A DNA stretch of 64,000 bases, from positions 1-64,000 of the forward strand of contig DATARD010000019.1 in the NCBI GenBank assembly GCA_036264355.1, given 5' to 3'. This DNA is from UBA5704 sp036264355. GTDB lineage: Bacteria; Acidobacteriota; Thermoanaerobaculia; Multivoradales; UBA5704. Of the stretch, positions 40,101 through 50,000 are shown in pieces. Position numbers and translations under genes: made by a program. Below the pieces are notes generated by a model that was given only the letters and a program-made list of their open reading frames with translations, was not told where the DNA came from and did not search any database. Numbering within the stretch: position 1 is the stretch's first letter; each line of letters starts with the position of its first letter.

Positions 40101-43100
40101 AACAGCGGGCCGGTCGCGAGGTCGAAAGGAGCGCGGGCGCTCAAGCCCGCCAGCAGCTCCAGCTCTCTCTGCCGCGGCGCTTCCGGGAGGCCGGAGAGAT
40201 CGATCACCGGCACGGCAAAACGGTCCGCCGCCGCGGCCGGCGCGATGACCTGCGCCGCGGTGCCGGGGGCACCCGGAGCATCCGGGAACGTGGTGCGCAG
40301 GGCCTCGTGCCGCCGCACGACCCCGCGCACCGCGGCGAGCAGAGCCTGCGGCACCGCCTCTCCCTGGAGGCGCAGGGCGAACGGGATGTTGTAGGCCGGC
40401 GAAGCGGGCTCCAGCCGGTGCAGGAACCACATGCGCGACTGCGAGAAGGAGAGCGGCAGGCCCTGCTCCCCCAATTCCTCGCGCGAGATCGACACGAGAG
40501 GCGGCACCTGGCCGGCACCACCTCCCGCCGCCCGTCCGGCCGCCACGGCGGCGGTCATTCCGGCCACCGTCGGCGTCTCGAACAGCGCGTTCAGCGGGAC
40601 GTCGACGCCGAGCGCCTCGCGCGCCATGTTGACCAGATGGGTGCCGAGGAGAGAGTGGCCGCCGAGCTCGAAGAAGTTGTCGTGCAGACCGATCCCCGCG
40701 ATCCCCAGCAGGCGCTCCCAGAGACCGGCCACCGCGCGTTCCAGCTCGGTGCCCGGCGGCACGAAGGCGTTGCGCAGCGAGGAAGGCCGGCCGTGGCGCG
40801 GCGCCTCGGCCTCGGATCGATTGGCCCCGGCGGCCTCAGCAGGCGCAGCAGCGCTTCCTGAAATCCAATACCGTTGGCGCTCGAACGGGTAGGTGGGCAG
40901 CGGAACCCGCCGCCGCCGCGCGCCGTCATGGAAGCCGGCCCAGTCGATGCGGCAGCCGGCGAGCCAGAGGCGGGCGAGCGCTGCAGTGAGAAACGCGCCG
41001 TCCGGCTGGTGCTCGTAGGCGTGGCGGAGCGATGCGGCCACGATTCTCCCGCTCCCAGTGGATGGATGCTGCGTCGCGAGGCTCCCCAGGCTCTGGCCGG
41101 GACCGACCTCGAGAAAGACGCGCGCCGGGTCCTTTCCCAACTCGGCCACCCCCTCCCCGAAACGGACCGGGCGGAGCAGATGAGACACCCAGTAAGCGGG
41201 ATCGGTCGCCTCGGCGGCGGTGATCCAGGTGCCCGTCACGTCGGAGATGAACGGGATCGCCGGCGCCACCAGGCGCACGCTGGCGAGCAGCTCTCCCACC
41301 GCGCCCGCGATCGGCTCCATCATCCAGGAGTGGAAGGCATGGGTCGTCGGCAGCGCCCGGGAGACCACGCCGCGCCCGCCCAACTCGCGGGCCAGCGCCT
41401 CGACCTCTTCGGGGGGACCGGCGACGACGGTCAGGCCCGGTCCGTTCAGCGCGGCGATCGAGAGGCGCGGGGCGAGGCCGGCGGCCACTTCCTCGGCGGG
41501 CAGCGGCACGGCGAGCATCGCTCCCGCCGGCAGCCCTTCGATCAGCCGCGCCCGCTCCGCCACCACCCGCAGCCCGTCCTCCAGGGAGAAGACGCCGGCG
41601 ATGCAGGCGGCGGCATATTCGCCCAGGCTGTAGCCGAGCAGCGCCGCCGGCCGCACGCCGCGGCTCATCCACAGGCGGGCGAGGGCGACCTCGACGGCGA
41701 AGACCGCCGGCTGGGCGATCGAGGTGCGGAGGAGCGGCGAGCCGGCCGGGATGGCTTGCGAGCCGCCGCGGCCGAGCATGGAGCGCAGGTCGACGCCTGC
41801 GTCCGCCCGATTCGCAGTGCCCGTCTCCCCGGTAAAGAGCACCTCGCGCAGATCGAGACCGAGGAGCGGACGCAGGATCTCGGCAGCGGCGTCCATTTCA
41901 CGGCGGAAGACCGGCTCGTTGCGATAGAGCCCCGCCGCCATGCCTGGATAATGGTCTCCCACTCCCGGGAAGAGAAAAGCCACCGAGCGGTCTCCGGCCT
42001 CCTCGACGCTGCCGAGCAGCCGCTGCGGATCGCGCTCGCGGAGCGCCTTGGCGGTCTCCTCCGATGTCTTCCGGGTGGCGCCGCCCGGAACGACCAGCGC
42101 CCGGCGATGGAGGAAACGGCGCCGTCCGGTCTGGAGGGTCCACGCAATGTCCGACAGGTTCTCCGAGAGATTCTCCTCGGCGTGACTGTCGAGATGAGCG
42201 GCCAGGTTGTCGGTCGCCTGCTCCAGGGCCGTGGCGCTCCGCGCCGAGAGGAGCAGGAGATCCCACGGGCGCGGCGGCGAGGAGGGCGGCAGCGCCGGCG
42301 CCTCTTCGAGGATCAGATGCGCGTTGGTGCCGCCGATGCCGAACGAGCTGACGCCGGCCCGCCGCGGCGTCTCGCCGGCCGGCCAGTCGGTGAGCCGGGT
42401 GTTGACGTAGAAGGGGCTCTCCGCAAAGTCGATCTGTGGATTCGGACGGTCGAAGTGCAGGCTCGGCGGGATCTGCCGGTGGGAGAGGGCGAGCGCGGTC
42501 TTGATCAGGCCCGCCATGCCGGCGGCGGTGTCGAGATGGCCGACGTTGGTCTTCACCGAGCCGAGCGCGCAGAAGCCGCGGTCGCGGGTGCCGGCGCGGA
42601 AGGCGCGGGTGAGGGCGGTCACCTCGATGGGATCGCCGAGCGGCGTGCCGCTGCCGTGCGCCTCGACGTAGGAGATCGAGCGCGGATCGACCGCCGCCGC
42701 GGCCTGCGCCATGTCGATCACCCGCGACTGCCCTTCGATGCTGGGCGCCGTGTAGCCGATCTTCGCGGCGCCGTCGTTGTTCAGGGCCGATCCCTTGATC
42801 ACGGCGTGCACCGTGTCGCCGTCGGCGAGGGCGTCGGCCAGCCGTTTCAGCACCACGATGCCGACGCCGCTGCCGGCGACCGCTCCCTGCGCCCCGGCCG
42901 AGAAAGCGCGGCAGTGGCCGTCCGGCGACAGCACGCCGCCGGGCTGGTAGAGATAGCCGGGGATGCCGTCGTGCACCTGGAGCGAGATGCCGCCGGCGAG
43001 CGCCATGTCGCACTGGTAGGCAAGGAGCGATTGGCAGGCGAGGTGGACCCCCACCAGCGAGCTCGAGCAGCCGGTCTGCACGTTGATGCTCGGCCCGCGC

Positions 43101-43633
43101 AGATCGAGCTCGTAGGAGATGCGGGTGGCCAGGAAGTCCTTCTCGTTGCCGATGGTGAGCTGGAGGACGTTGTGCAGGTCGGTGATCCCGCGCATCAGGT
43201 GAAAGAGGAGGTATTCGTTGGTGCCGCTGCCGGCGTAGACGCCGATCAGCCCCGGGTAGCGCTCGCTGTCGTAGCCGGCTTTCTCCAGCACGCCCCAGGC
43301 GCACTCCAGGAACAGCCGCTGTTGCGGGTCGAGGATCTCGGCCTCGCGCGGCGAGAAGCCGAAGAAGCCGGCGTCGAAGAAGTCGATGTCGGGCAGCCAG
43401 GCGGCCACCTTGACGTAGGCCGGATCGCGGACCAGCGCGGGATCGGCGCCGAGGGCGATCAGCTCCTCGTCGGAATAGGCGCGGATCGATTCGACGCCGG
43501 CCCGGAGGTTCTCCCAGAAGCGCTCCACGTCGGGCGCGCCGGGGAAGCGGCCGGCCATGGCGATGATCGCAATGTCCAGACCATGATCGAGGCCATCGTC
43601 CCCATCCGGCGGGCCGTCGTTCCAATCCTTCAT
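37175..43633 (-). CDS. Hybrid PKS-NRPS, KS-AT-T-C-A-T, last gene of the assembly line in view
   Basis: A 2152-residue megasynthase. KS about 20-445 (active Cys 189 in VQTGCSSSL, His 326 in EAHGSGTPLGDP, His 366 in KTNVGHLDTAAG); AT about 550-855 (Ser 669 in GYSLGEYAAAC; HAFH around 765, typical of malonyl-CoA); T 1 (Ser 994 in LGGHSLL); C about 1057-1495 (HHIVSDG 1197-1203); A about 1530-2015 (YTSGSTGVPKG, RTGDLARF, Lys 2011 in TANGK); T 2 (Ser 2067). No KR/DH/ER, so the extension would leave a beta-keto group. By-eye pocket residues D-V-L-G-M-A-L-V match no code I know. It ends in an acidic tail (LDLDELRALLAGG) without thioesterase. Its ATG overlaps the upstream stop by 4 bp, with GAGGAG. 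Confidence 0.93.
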   Translation of the reverse strand: MKDWNDGPPDGDDGLDHGLDIAIIAMAGRFPGAPDVERFWENLRAGVESIRAYSDEELIALGADPALVRDPAYVKVAAWLPDIDFFDAGFFGFSPREAEILDPQQRLFLECAWGVLEKAGYDSERYPGLIGVYAGSGTNEYLLFHLMRGITDLHNVLQLTIGNEKDFLATRISYELDLRGPSINVQTGCSSSLVGVHLACQSLLAYQCDMALAGGISLQVHDGIPGYLYQPGGVLSPDGHCRAFSAGAQGAVAGSGVGIVVLKRLADALADGDTVHAVIKGSALNNDGAAKIGYTAPSIEGQSRVIDMAQAAAAVDPRSISYVEAHGSGTPLGDPIEVTALTRAFRAGTRDRGFCALGSVKTNVGHLDTAAGMAGLIKTALALSHRQIPPSLHFDRPNPQIDFAESPFYVNTRLTDWPAGETPRRAGVSSFGIGGTNAHLILEEAPALPPSSPPRPWDLLLLSARSATALEQATDNLAAHLDSHAEENLSENLSDIAWTLQTGRRRFLHRRALVVPGGATRKTSEETAKALRERDPQRLLGSVEEAGDRSVAFLFPGVGDHYPGMAAGLYRNEPVFRREMDAAAEILRPLLGLDLREVLFTGETGTANRADAGVDLRSMLGRGGSQAIPAGSPLLRTSIAQPAVFAVEVALARLWMSRGVRPAALLGYSLGEYAAACIAGVFSLEDGLRVVAERARLIEGLPAGAMLAVPLPAEEVAAGLAPRLSIAALNGPGLTVVAGPPEEVEALARELGGRGVVSRALPTTHAFHSWMMEPIAGAVGELLASVRLVAPAIPFISDVTGTWITAAEATDPAYWVSHLLRPVRFGEGVAELGKDPARVFLEVGPGQSLGSLATQHPSTGSGRIVAASLRHAYEHQPDGAFLTAALARLWLAGCRIDWAGFHDGARRRRVPLPTYPFERQRYWISGSAAAPAEAAGANRSEAEAPRHGRPSSLRNAFVPPGTELERAVAGLWERLLGIAGIGLHDNFFELGGHSLLGTHLVNMAREALGVDVPLNALFETPTVAGMTAAVAAGRAAGGGAGQVPPLVSISREELGEQGLPLSFSQSRMWFLHRLEPASPAYNIPFALRLQGEAVPQALLAAVRGVVRRHEALRTTFPDAPGAPGTAAQVIAPAAAADRFAVPVIDLSGLPEAPRQRELELLAGLSARAPFDLATGPLLRVTLVRLAAEEHALLLNMHHIVSDGWSVGVFLGEMSALYEDSRLGRPPALPSLPLQYADFAAWQSRWLQGEVLERHLGYWKSKLAGRPAVLELPVDHPRRDMGSSAAGEVSRVLPAAVAVPLRSLAEREAVTPFIALLSLFDVVLGRWCRQDDVVVGTPIANRTRAEISGLIGFFVNTLVLRSDLAGDPTFRALLGRVGETALGAFAHQDLPFEKLVEEIHPERALAVTPLFQVLFAYQNAPLPRIELPRLTLAGLESGTKAAMFDLTLTVGEIGAGPEAGGFAMSLEFARNLFDATTAERLLGHVVRLAAAAVESPDRHLSALPMLAPEERFQLVTEWSDTARPISIPISGTGWAHDLVAAQAALRPEALAVSAGESLSYGDLEARAGRLASHLRDLGVGPEVPVALLLDRSAALVVGAYGVLKAGGAYLPLDPASPPERLATILAESGASLVLTCEALRGKLPDLPGTVQALALDTLDLSGQLPLAAPPRLHAESPAYLIYTSGSTGVPKGVEVTHGALLNLLAWHREAFAPGPGERGTLVASPGFDVSVLEIWPLLAAGGSVHAPDDATRLSPPALLKWLARERITLGFLPTPLAEAVLREGLPDGLALRVLMTAGDKLLQSPRQPLPFVFHNLYGPAECTVISSGIIVPAVAAGGEAPPIGRPISNYAIHLLDPVLNPVPIGVSGELFIGGAGLARGYRRRADLTAERFLPSPFVPGERLYRTGDLARFRADGVLDFLGRLDHQVKVRGFRIELGEVETAIAGLPGVVACAAAARAQPSGDVRLVAYVVAALGTAGTELRRALRARLPEYMIPAAFVMLDALPMTANGKVDRQALPEPSARDAGEHVPPRTPIEEELARIWSELLGLPLARVGVNDNFFDLGGHSLLATQCISRVRDSLGVDLALQILFGAATLGDLADTIVETELAQTDSEALQQMLNEMTLDETDGLDLDELRALLAGGDGGDGGGEG

Positions 43634-46600
43634 GACGTTCTCCTCTGCGCGAGTCTCTGGCGCTGCTGTTCCAATCCTTGCCGCTGCCGCCGCATCCGGT
43701 CGCGGCTCGCGCCGGAATCGAGCCCCTCCTCGGCGCCGTCTTCGAGCCAGGCGGCGAGGGTCTCGACCGTCGGGTGCTCGAACAGCTTCAACAAGGGCAC
43801 GTCCCGCCCCATGCGCTCCCGGAGCCCGGCCTGCACCCGCGGCAACAGGAGGGAGTGGCCGCCGAGGTCGAAAAAGCTTTCGCCGATCCCTACCCGCTCG
43901 ACCCCGAGCACCTCCGACCACAGGGCGGCCAGCTCACGTTCGACCGCGGTGCGCGGCGGCGCGCCGGCCGTCTCCCCGATGTCCCCCGGACCACCACGCG
44001 GTGGCTCGGGAGCGGTCTCTGCCAGAGCGCGGCGGTCGAGCTTGCCGTTGGCGGTCAGCGGCATCGCGTCCAGCACCACCCACGCGGCCGGCACCATGGC
44101 GGCCTGCAGGAGCCCCGCCAGCCAGTGGCGGAGATCCTGCGGCGCGGCGGTCTGTTGATCACGGAGCACGACGTACGCGGTCAAGCCGGCCGCCGCTCCG
44201 TCCTCCCCGCCCTGTGCCAGGACGGCACAGGCGCGCACCGCGGGATGGCGGCCCAGCGCCGCTTCGATCTCTCCCGGCTCGACGCGGTAGCCGCGAATCT
44301 TGACCTGGCGATCCACCCGGCCGAGAAATTCGAGCGCGCCGTCGGGCAGCCAGCGGACCCGGTCGCCGGTGCGGTACAGGCGTTGTCCCGCCTGGCCTGG
44401 AGACAGGACAAACGGATGCGGCATGAACCGCTCCGCGGTCAGCGCGGGGCGCGCCAGATATCCCCGCGCCAGGCCGTCCCCACCCAGCCACAGCTCGCCG
44501 GGCACGCCGGCCGGGACCGGCCGCAACCGCGGGTCCAGCACATAGGCCTCGACGTTGCGCAACGGCCGGCCCAGGGCAGGGCGGCGCGGCCGGGGATGGG
44601 ACGAAGCCGGCACCGGCTGCGCCACGGCTCCCACCGTCGTCTCCGTGGGACCGTAGTGGTTCCAGACGGCGCAGGCAGGGGCCAGCTCCGCCACCCGGTC
44701 GATCAAGTCCCAGGAAGCCGCTTCCCCGCCGAGCACCAGCAGGCGCCGCGGCAACACGCCGGACGGCCGGGAAGCCTGGAGAAGACCCGCCAGGTGAGAC
44801 GGCACGATCTTCAGCACATCGATCGGATGGCGCCCGGTGTAGCGGGAGTACGCCTCGGGATCGAGCGCGGTGCCGGCCGGCACCACGTGCAGGCAGCCAC
44901 CGGAGCAGAGCGCCGGGAAAAGCACGGTGTGACCGAGGTCGGCCGCGAAAGTCGAGACCAGGGCGAAGTGGGACTCCTCTCCCGCGGCCAGCCCCAGGCG
45001 CGCGGTCACGGCGTCCACATAGCTCCGGAGCTGGCGGTGCTCGACCACGACACCCTTCGGCTCGCCGGTCGAGCCCGACGTGAAGAGCACGTAAGCCGCG
45101 CTTGCGGGGAGCACCTCAGGCGCAGGAGCGGCGTCGGCCGGCATCTCCATCCCATCGTCCCCCTCACTGCCGTCCAGCAGGACCGGCATGGTCCCGGCCG
45201 GGAGACGCTCCAGGAACGGCTCCTCGGCGAGGACCAGAGCGGGCGCGGCGAGCGCCAGCAGCTCGGCCCACCGGCCGGCCGGAAGCGCGGGGTCCAGCGG
45301 GACGTAGGCCCCTCCCGCCGCCAGCACGGCGAGCAACCCGGCGACCATCGCCGGCGAGCGGCCGGCCGCCAGCGCGACCCGTGCCTCCGGGCCGACGCCG
45401 CGCTGCCGCAGCTCGCGCGCCAGGCGCTCCACCCGCCGGGAGAGCTCGCGGTAGGTGAGGACCTCGTCGCCGCAGACGACTGCCGTGCGATCCGGGAACC
45501 GTGCGGCGGAGCGGGCGAAGAGACCGGGAATGGTCTCCGGTGCGCCCGCGCCGCGGGTGTCGTTCCACTCGCGCAGGAGCTGCGCTTCTTCGGCCGGCGC
45601 GAGCAGGGGGAGAGCCGAGAGGGGGCGCCGCGGATCGGCGCAGGCTGCCGCGGTGAGAACGGCGAGATGGCCGGCGAAGCGCCGGATGGTGGACCGGTCG
45701 AACAGGTCCGTGCTGTAGGTCAGGGAACCGGACAGGCTTCCGTTCTCTTCGCCCATCGACAGCGACAGGTCGAGCTTCGCCGTCCGCGCCACCGCGATCA
45801 GCGGCTCGATCCGCAGCCCGCGCGCCACGAGAGCCGCCACCGGTGTGTTTTGCACCACCAACTGCACCTGGACCAGCGGCGGCCGGCTCGGGTCGCGCCG
45901 CGGGCGCAGCTCCTCCACCAGCTTTTCGAACGGCAGGTCCTGGTGCTCGAAGGCGTCGAGCGCGGTCTGCCGCAGCCTTCCGACCAGCGCGCCGAATTCC
46001 GGATCGCCCGACAGATCGCCGCGCAGCACCAGGGTGTTGACGAAGAATCCGATCAGCCCCGCCACCTCCGGACGGTTCCGGTTGGCCACCGGCGCCCCGA
46101 CCGCGAGATCCTCTTCGCCGGTCCAGCGGTAGAGCAGTGCCTGGAAGGCCGCCAGGAGCACCGCGAAGGGAGTCGTCTCCGCGCGCCGCGCCAGGTTCTT
46201 GAGGCGAGCCGTGAGGTCCGGCCCGTAGTCCATCTCCACCTGGGAGCCGCGGCTGCCACGCACGGCCGGCCGTGGCCGGTCCGCCGGCAGGTCCAGGGCG
46301 GCGGGCATCCCGGCCAGCCGTTGCCGCCAGAAGGCGATCTGTTTCTCCAGGACCTCGCCGGCCAGCCAGCGGCGCTGCCAGACCGCGAAGTCGGCATACT
46401 GGATCGGCAGGTCCGTCAGGCTGCCGCCGCCATAGGCGGTGGTCACCTCGCGGACCAGGACTCCGTTCGACCAGCCGTCGCTGATGATGTGGTGCAGGGT
46501 GAGCAGGAGCAGGTGCTGCTCCGCTCCCAGGCGCACCAGGGTCGCCCTGAGCAGAGGACCGGCCGCGAGGTCGAAGGGGAGCTCGAATTCTTCGCCATAG

Positions 46601-47037
46601 AGCCGGACCGCCTCCGGCTCGGCCGCCGCGCCCAGCCGCGTCAGATCGACCACCGGCAACGCACAGGCCGCCGCCGCCACGGGTGCGATCACCTGCACCG
46701 GCTCGGCGCCCACCACCCGGAAGGTGGTCCGCAACGATTCGTGGCGCGCCACCACCCGGACCAGGGCGCGCCGCAAGCCGTCGAGGTCCACGGCGCCGCT
46801 GACGCGCAGGGCCAGCGGGATGTTGTACACCGTCTTGCCCGGCATCAGGCGATCGAGGAACCACAGCCTCTGCTGGGCGAACGACAGCGGCGGGGGACCT
46901 GCGTCGCGCGGCCGCGGCACCAGCGGCAGATCCCCCTGCGGCGCCAGCTTGCCGGTCTCCTGTTTCCGCTCGCGCAGGCGGGCGAAAAGGAGGGCCCGCT
47001 CCTGGAGCGAGAGGCCCGCCAGCCGAGGATCGCTCAT
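43630..47037 (-). CDS. NRPS module C-A-T, predicted aspartate
   Basis: A 1135-residue single module. An N-terminal docking-like helix (LSLQERALLFARLRERK) precedes C at about 45-480 (HHIISDGWSNG, GLIGFFVNTLVLRGDL, HQDLPFEKLVEEL), A at about 500-1005 (FTSGSTGEPKG, HYGPTETTV, RTGDRVRW, TANGKLDR) and T at about 1020-1095 (LGGHSLLLPRV). A basic C-terminal helix (RMRRQRQGLEQQRQRLAQ) ends it. Pocket residues read by alignment to GrsA are D-L-T-K-V-G-H-V, matching the known Asp code DLTKVGHI; the A4 block has the AADLGHT variant. No epimerase. 4-bp overlaps at both ends couple it to its neighbours. The C domain is strikingly like that of the next module upstream. Confidence 0.93.
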   Translation of the reverse strand: MSDPRLAGLSLQERALLFARLRERKQETGKLAPQGDLPLVPRPRDAGPPPLSFAQQRLWFLDRLMPGKTVYNIPLALRVSGAVDLDGLRRALVRVVARHESLRTTFRVVGAEPVQVIAPVAAAACALPVVDLTRLGAAAEPEAVRLYGEEFELPFDLAAGPLLRATLVRLGAEQHLLLLTLHHIISDGWSNGVLVREVTTAYGGGSLTDLPIQYADFAVWQRRWLAGEVLEKQIAFWRQRLAGMPAALDLPADRPRPAVRGSRGSQVEMDYGPDLTARLKNLARRAETTPFAVLLAAFQALLYRWTGEEDLAVGAPVANRNRPEVAGLIGFFVNTLVLRGDLSGDPEFGALVGRLRQTALDAFEHQDLPFEKLVEELRPRRDPSRPPLVQVQLVVQNTPVAALVARGLRIEPLIAVARTAKLDLSLSMGEENGSLSGSLTYSTDLFDRSTIRRFAGHLAVLTAAACADPRRPLSALPLLAPAEEAQLLREWNDTRGAGAPETIPGLFARSAARFPDRTAVVCGDEVLTYRELSRRVERLARELRQRGVGPEARVALAAGRSPAMVAGLLAVLAAGGAYVPLDPALPAGRWAELLALAAPALVLAEEPFLERLPAGTMPVLLDGSEGDDGMEMPADAAPAPEVLPASAAYVLFTSGSTGEPKGVVVEHRQLRSYVDAVTARLGLAAGEESHFALVSTFAADLGHTVLFPALCSGGCLHVVPAGTALDPEAYSRYTGRHPIDVLKIVPSHLAGLLQASRPSGVLPRRLLVLGGEAASWDLIDRVAELAPACAVWNHYGPTETTVGAVAQPVPASSHPRPRRPALGRPLRNVEAYVLDPRLRPVPAGVPGELWLGGDGLARGYLARPALTAERFMPHPFVLSPGQAGQRLYRTGDRVRWLPDGALEFLGRVDRQVKIRGYRVEPGEIEAALGRHPAVRACAVLAQGGEDGAAAGLTAYVVLRDQQTAAPQDLRHWLAGLLQAAMVPAAWVVLDAMPLTANGKLDRRALAETAPEPPRGGPGDIGETAGAPPRTAVERELAALWSEVLGVERVGIGESFFDLGGHSLLLPRVQAGLRERMGRDVPLLKLFEHPTVETLAAWLEDGAEEGLDSGASRDRMRRQRQGLEQQRQRLAQRRTS

Positions 47038-50000
47038 CGCGGCGCCCCCTTTTCGGCCGACCGGCGGCGCTGCAGCTCCAGGCCTTGCCGCTGCTGCCGG
47101 GCGCGCCGCTGGTGGTCCGGGTCGGGGCGGACCTTGCCGTCCGTTCCATCCAGCCAGGCAGCCAGCGATTCGACCGTCGGATGCTCGAAAAGCTTCAGCA
47201 GGGGCACTTCGCGCCGCAAGGTCTCGGCGAGCCGGGACTGCACTCGCGCGAGCAGCAGGGAATGGCCCCCGAGATCGAAGAAACTCTCAGTCCGGGAGAC
47301 CGACGGCAGCCCGAGCACCTCGCACCAGGCCGCGGCCACCGCCTGTTCCAGCTCGTTGCGCGGCGGCGCCTCCTCGCTCCGCACCACCCCGCCGGAGACA
47401 CCGCCGGAAGCCGGCTCCAGGCGGGCCAGGGCGTCCAGGTCGACTTTGCCGTTCGCGGTCAGCGGCAGGCGATCGAGGGCGAAAACCGCCGGCGGCACGA
47501 CAGGAGCCGGCAGGGATTCCCGCAGGAAGGCGCGCAGCTCCCCCGGCTCGACCGCCCCGGCCGGAGAGACCCAGGCGACGAGACTCAGTCCGTCGCCACC
47601 ACCGTCGCCGACACTGCGTGTCAGCACCGCCGCCTCCCTCACTCCCGGATGGCGGCGGAGCGCGGCTTCGATCTCGCCGAGCTCGACCCGGATGCCGCGG
47701 ATCTTCACTTGGCGGTCGATCCGGCCCAGGACATCGAGGCAGCCGTCCGGCAGCCGCCGTGCCAGATCTCCGGTGCGATACAGCCGGGCTCCCCGCTCCT
47801 CCGGACCGGCGCACGGGTGCGGCACGAAACGCTCCGCGGTGAGGTCCGGCCGTCCCAGGTAGCCCCGGGCGAGCCCGGCGCCGGCCAGGCAGACCTCGCC
47901 CGCTACACCGAGAGGAACGGGATGCAGCCCGCGGTCGAGCAGGTGAGCCGCGACGCCCGCGAGGGGCCGACCGGTGGTCAGGCGCCCCTGCCGGAGCTCG
48001 TCCACGGTCGCGAACACGGTCGCCTCGGTCGGCCCGTAATCGTTGAACAGCCGGCGGCCGGCTCCCCACCGGGCGGCCAGCGGCGCCGGGCAGATCTCAC
48101 CGCCCAGGATCACACAGGCGAGCCCCTCCGGCGGCCCTCCCTCGGCCAGGGCGGCCAGGGCCGAGGGCGGCAGGTGGAGGTGGGTGATGGCCCGCTCGCG
48201 GAGAATAGCGGCGAGCCCGGGAAGCTCCCGCCCCGGCACCAGGCAGAGCGTGGCTCCAGAGCCCAGGGCCAGAGCCAGGTCGAGGAGCGAGGCGTCGAAG
48301 GCGGGCGAGGCGAAGAGCAGCACCCGGCTCCCCGGACCGGCGGCGAAAAGCGCCGTTTGCTCCGACGTTTGCTCCGATAGATTGGCGAGGCCACGGTGCG
48401 GCACCATGACGCCCTTCGGCCACCCGGTGGAGCCCGAGGTGTAGAAAACGTAGGCCAGGTTGTCGAGCCCGTGCCAAGGCGGCAAATCGCCAACTTCCTC
48501 GGTCTCCCCGATCTCCTCGTGCAGGCGGAGCACCGGCCCGGAGAAGGCGGGGAGGATCTCTTCGCCCGCGGCGAGGAGAAACGCCGCTCCCGAGTCCGCC
48601 AGCGCCCACGCGCGGCGCTCCGCCGGATGGGACGGATCGAGCGGCAGGTAGACACCGCCGGCCATCCAGACGCCCAGGGCACCGAGGATCAGCTCGGGCG
48701 AACGGTCGGCCTGCACGGCGACGACCACCTCGGGTCCGGCTCCCAGCGCGACCAGCCGCCGCGCGAGCCGGCCGGCGCGGTCGCTCAGCTCGCGATAGGT
48801 CAGGCTCCGCGTGGCCGTCTCGACCGCCACTGCCTGGGGCGTCGCCATCGCCTGCGCCGCGAAGCGGAGATGCAGCGGCAACGGATCCGCCGCTCCGCGG
48901 GTGTCGTTCCACTCGCGCAGAAGCTGCGCCATCTCCCCGGCGGAGAGAAAAGAAAGGTCGGCCAGGGAGCGCTGCGGATCGGCCGCGGCCGTGTCGAGGA
49001 GCGCCGCGAAGTGGGCGGCGAAGCGCTGCATCGTGGTGGCGTCGAACAGGTCCGTGCTGTAAGTCAGGGCGCCGCCGAGGCGTCCGTCCTCGCCCTCCGA
49101 CAACGACACCGACACGTCGCCCTTGGCCGCGCGGCCCGGCGGCGGTATGAGCTCCAGGCGCAGCCCACCCGCGGCGAGCACCGCCCCGGGCGTGTTCTGC
49201 AGGGTCAGCAGGACCTGCACCAGCGGCGACCGGCTCGGGTCCCGTTGCGGCCGCAGGACCTCGACCAGCTTCTCGAACGGCAGGTCCTGGTGCTCGAAGG
49301 CCTCCAGCGTCACCTGCTTCAGCCGCTTCAGGAGCTCGCCGAGCCCGGGGGCGCCGGACAGGTCGCCGCGCAGGACCAGGGTATTGACGAAGAATCCGAT
49401 CAAGCCGGCCACCTCGCGGCGGTTCCGGTTGGCGACCGGGACACCGACGCAGAGGTCGTCCTGGCCGGTCCAGCGGCACAACAGCGCCTGGTAGACGGCC
49501 AGCAGGACCGTGAACAGGGTCGCTTCCTGGCGCCGCGCCACCTCCTTGAGCCGCAACACCAGCGCCGGCTCCAGCGCAAGCTCGCGGAACGCGCCGCGGC
49601 TGCTGCGCACCGGCGGGCGGGGCCGGTCGGACGGCAGGTCGAGAGCCGGCGGCATGCCGGCCAGGCGCCGGCGCCAGAGCGCCGCCTGGCGTTCCAGCAC
49701 CTCACCCGCCAGCCAGCGCCGCTGCCAGACCGCGAAGTCGGCGTACTGGATCGGCAGCTCCGGCAGCGAGGCACCGGCGCCCAGATCGTAGAGCGAGGTC
49801 AGCTCGCGGACCAGAACGCCGTTCGACCGGCCGTCGCTGATGATGTGGTGGAGGTTCAGCAGGAGGAGATGGCGCTCGGGCCCCAGGCGCAGCAGCGCCG
49901 AGCGCAGCAACGGGCCGGCCGCGAGGTCGAACGGGCGCGCCGCGTCTTCATCGCGCAGCCGCAGGGCTTCGGCCTCGCCGCGCCCGCCGGCCAGCGCCGC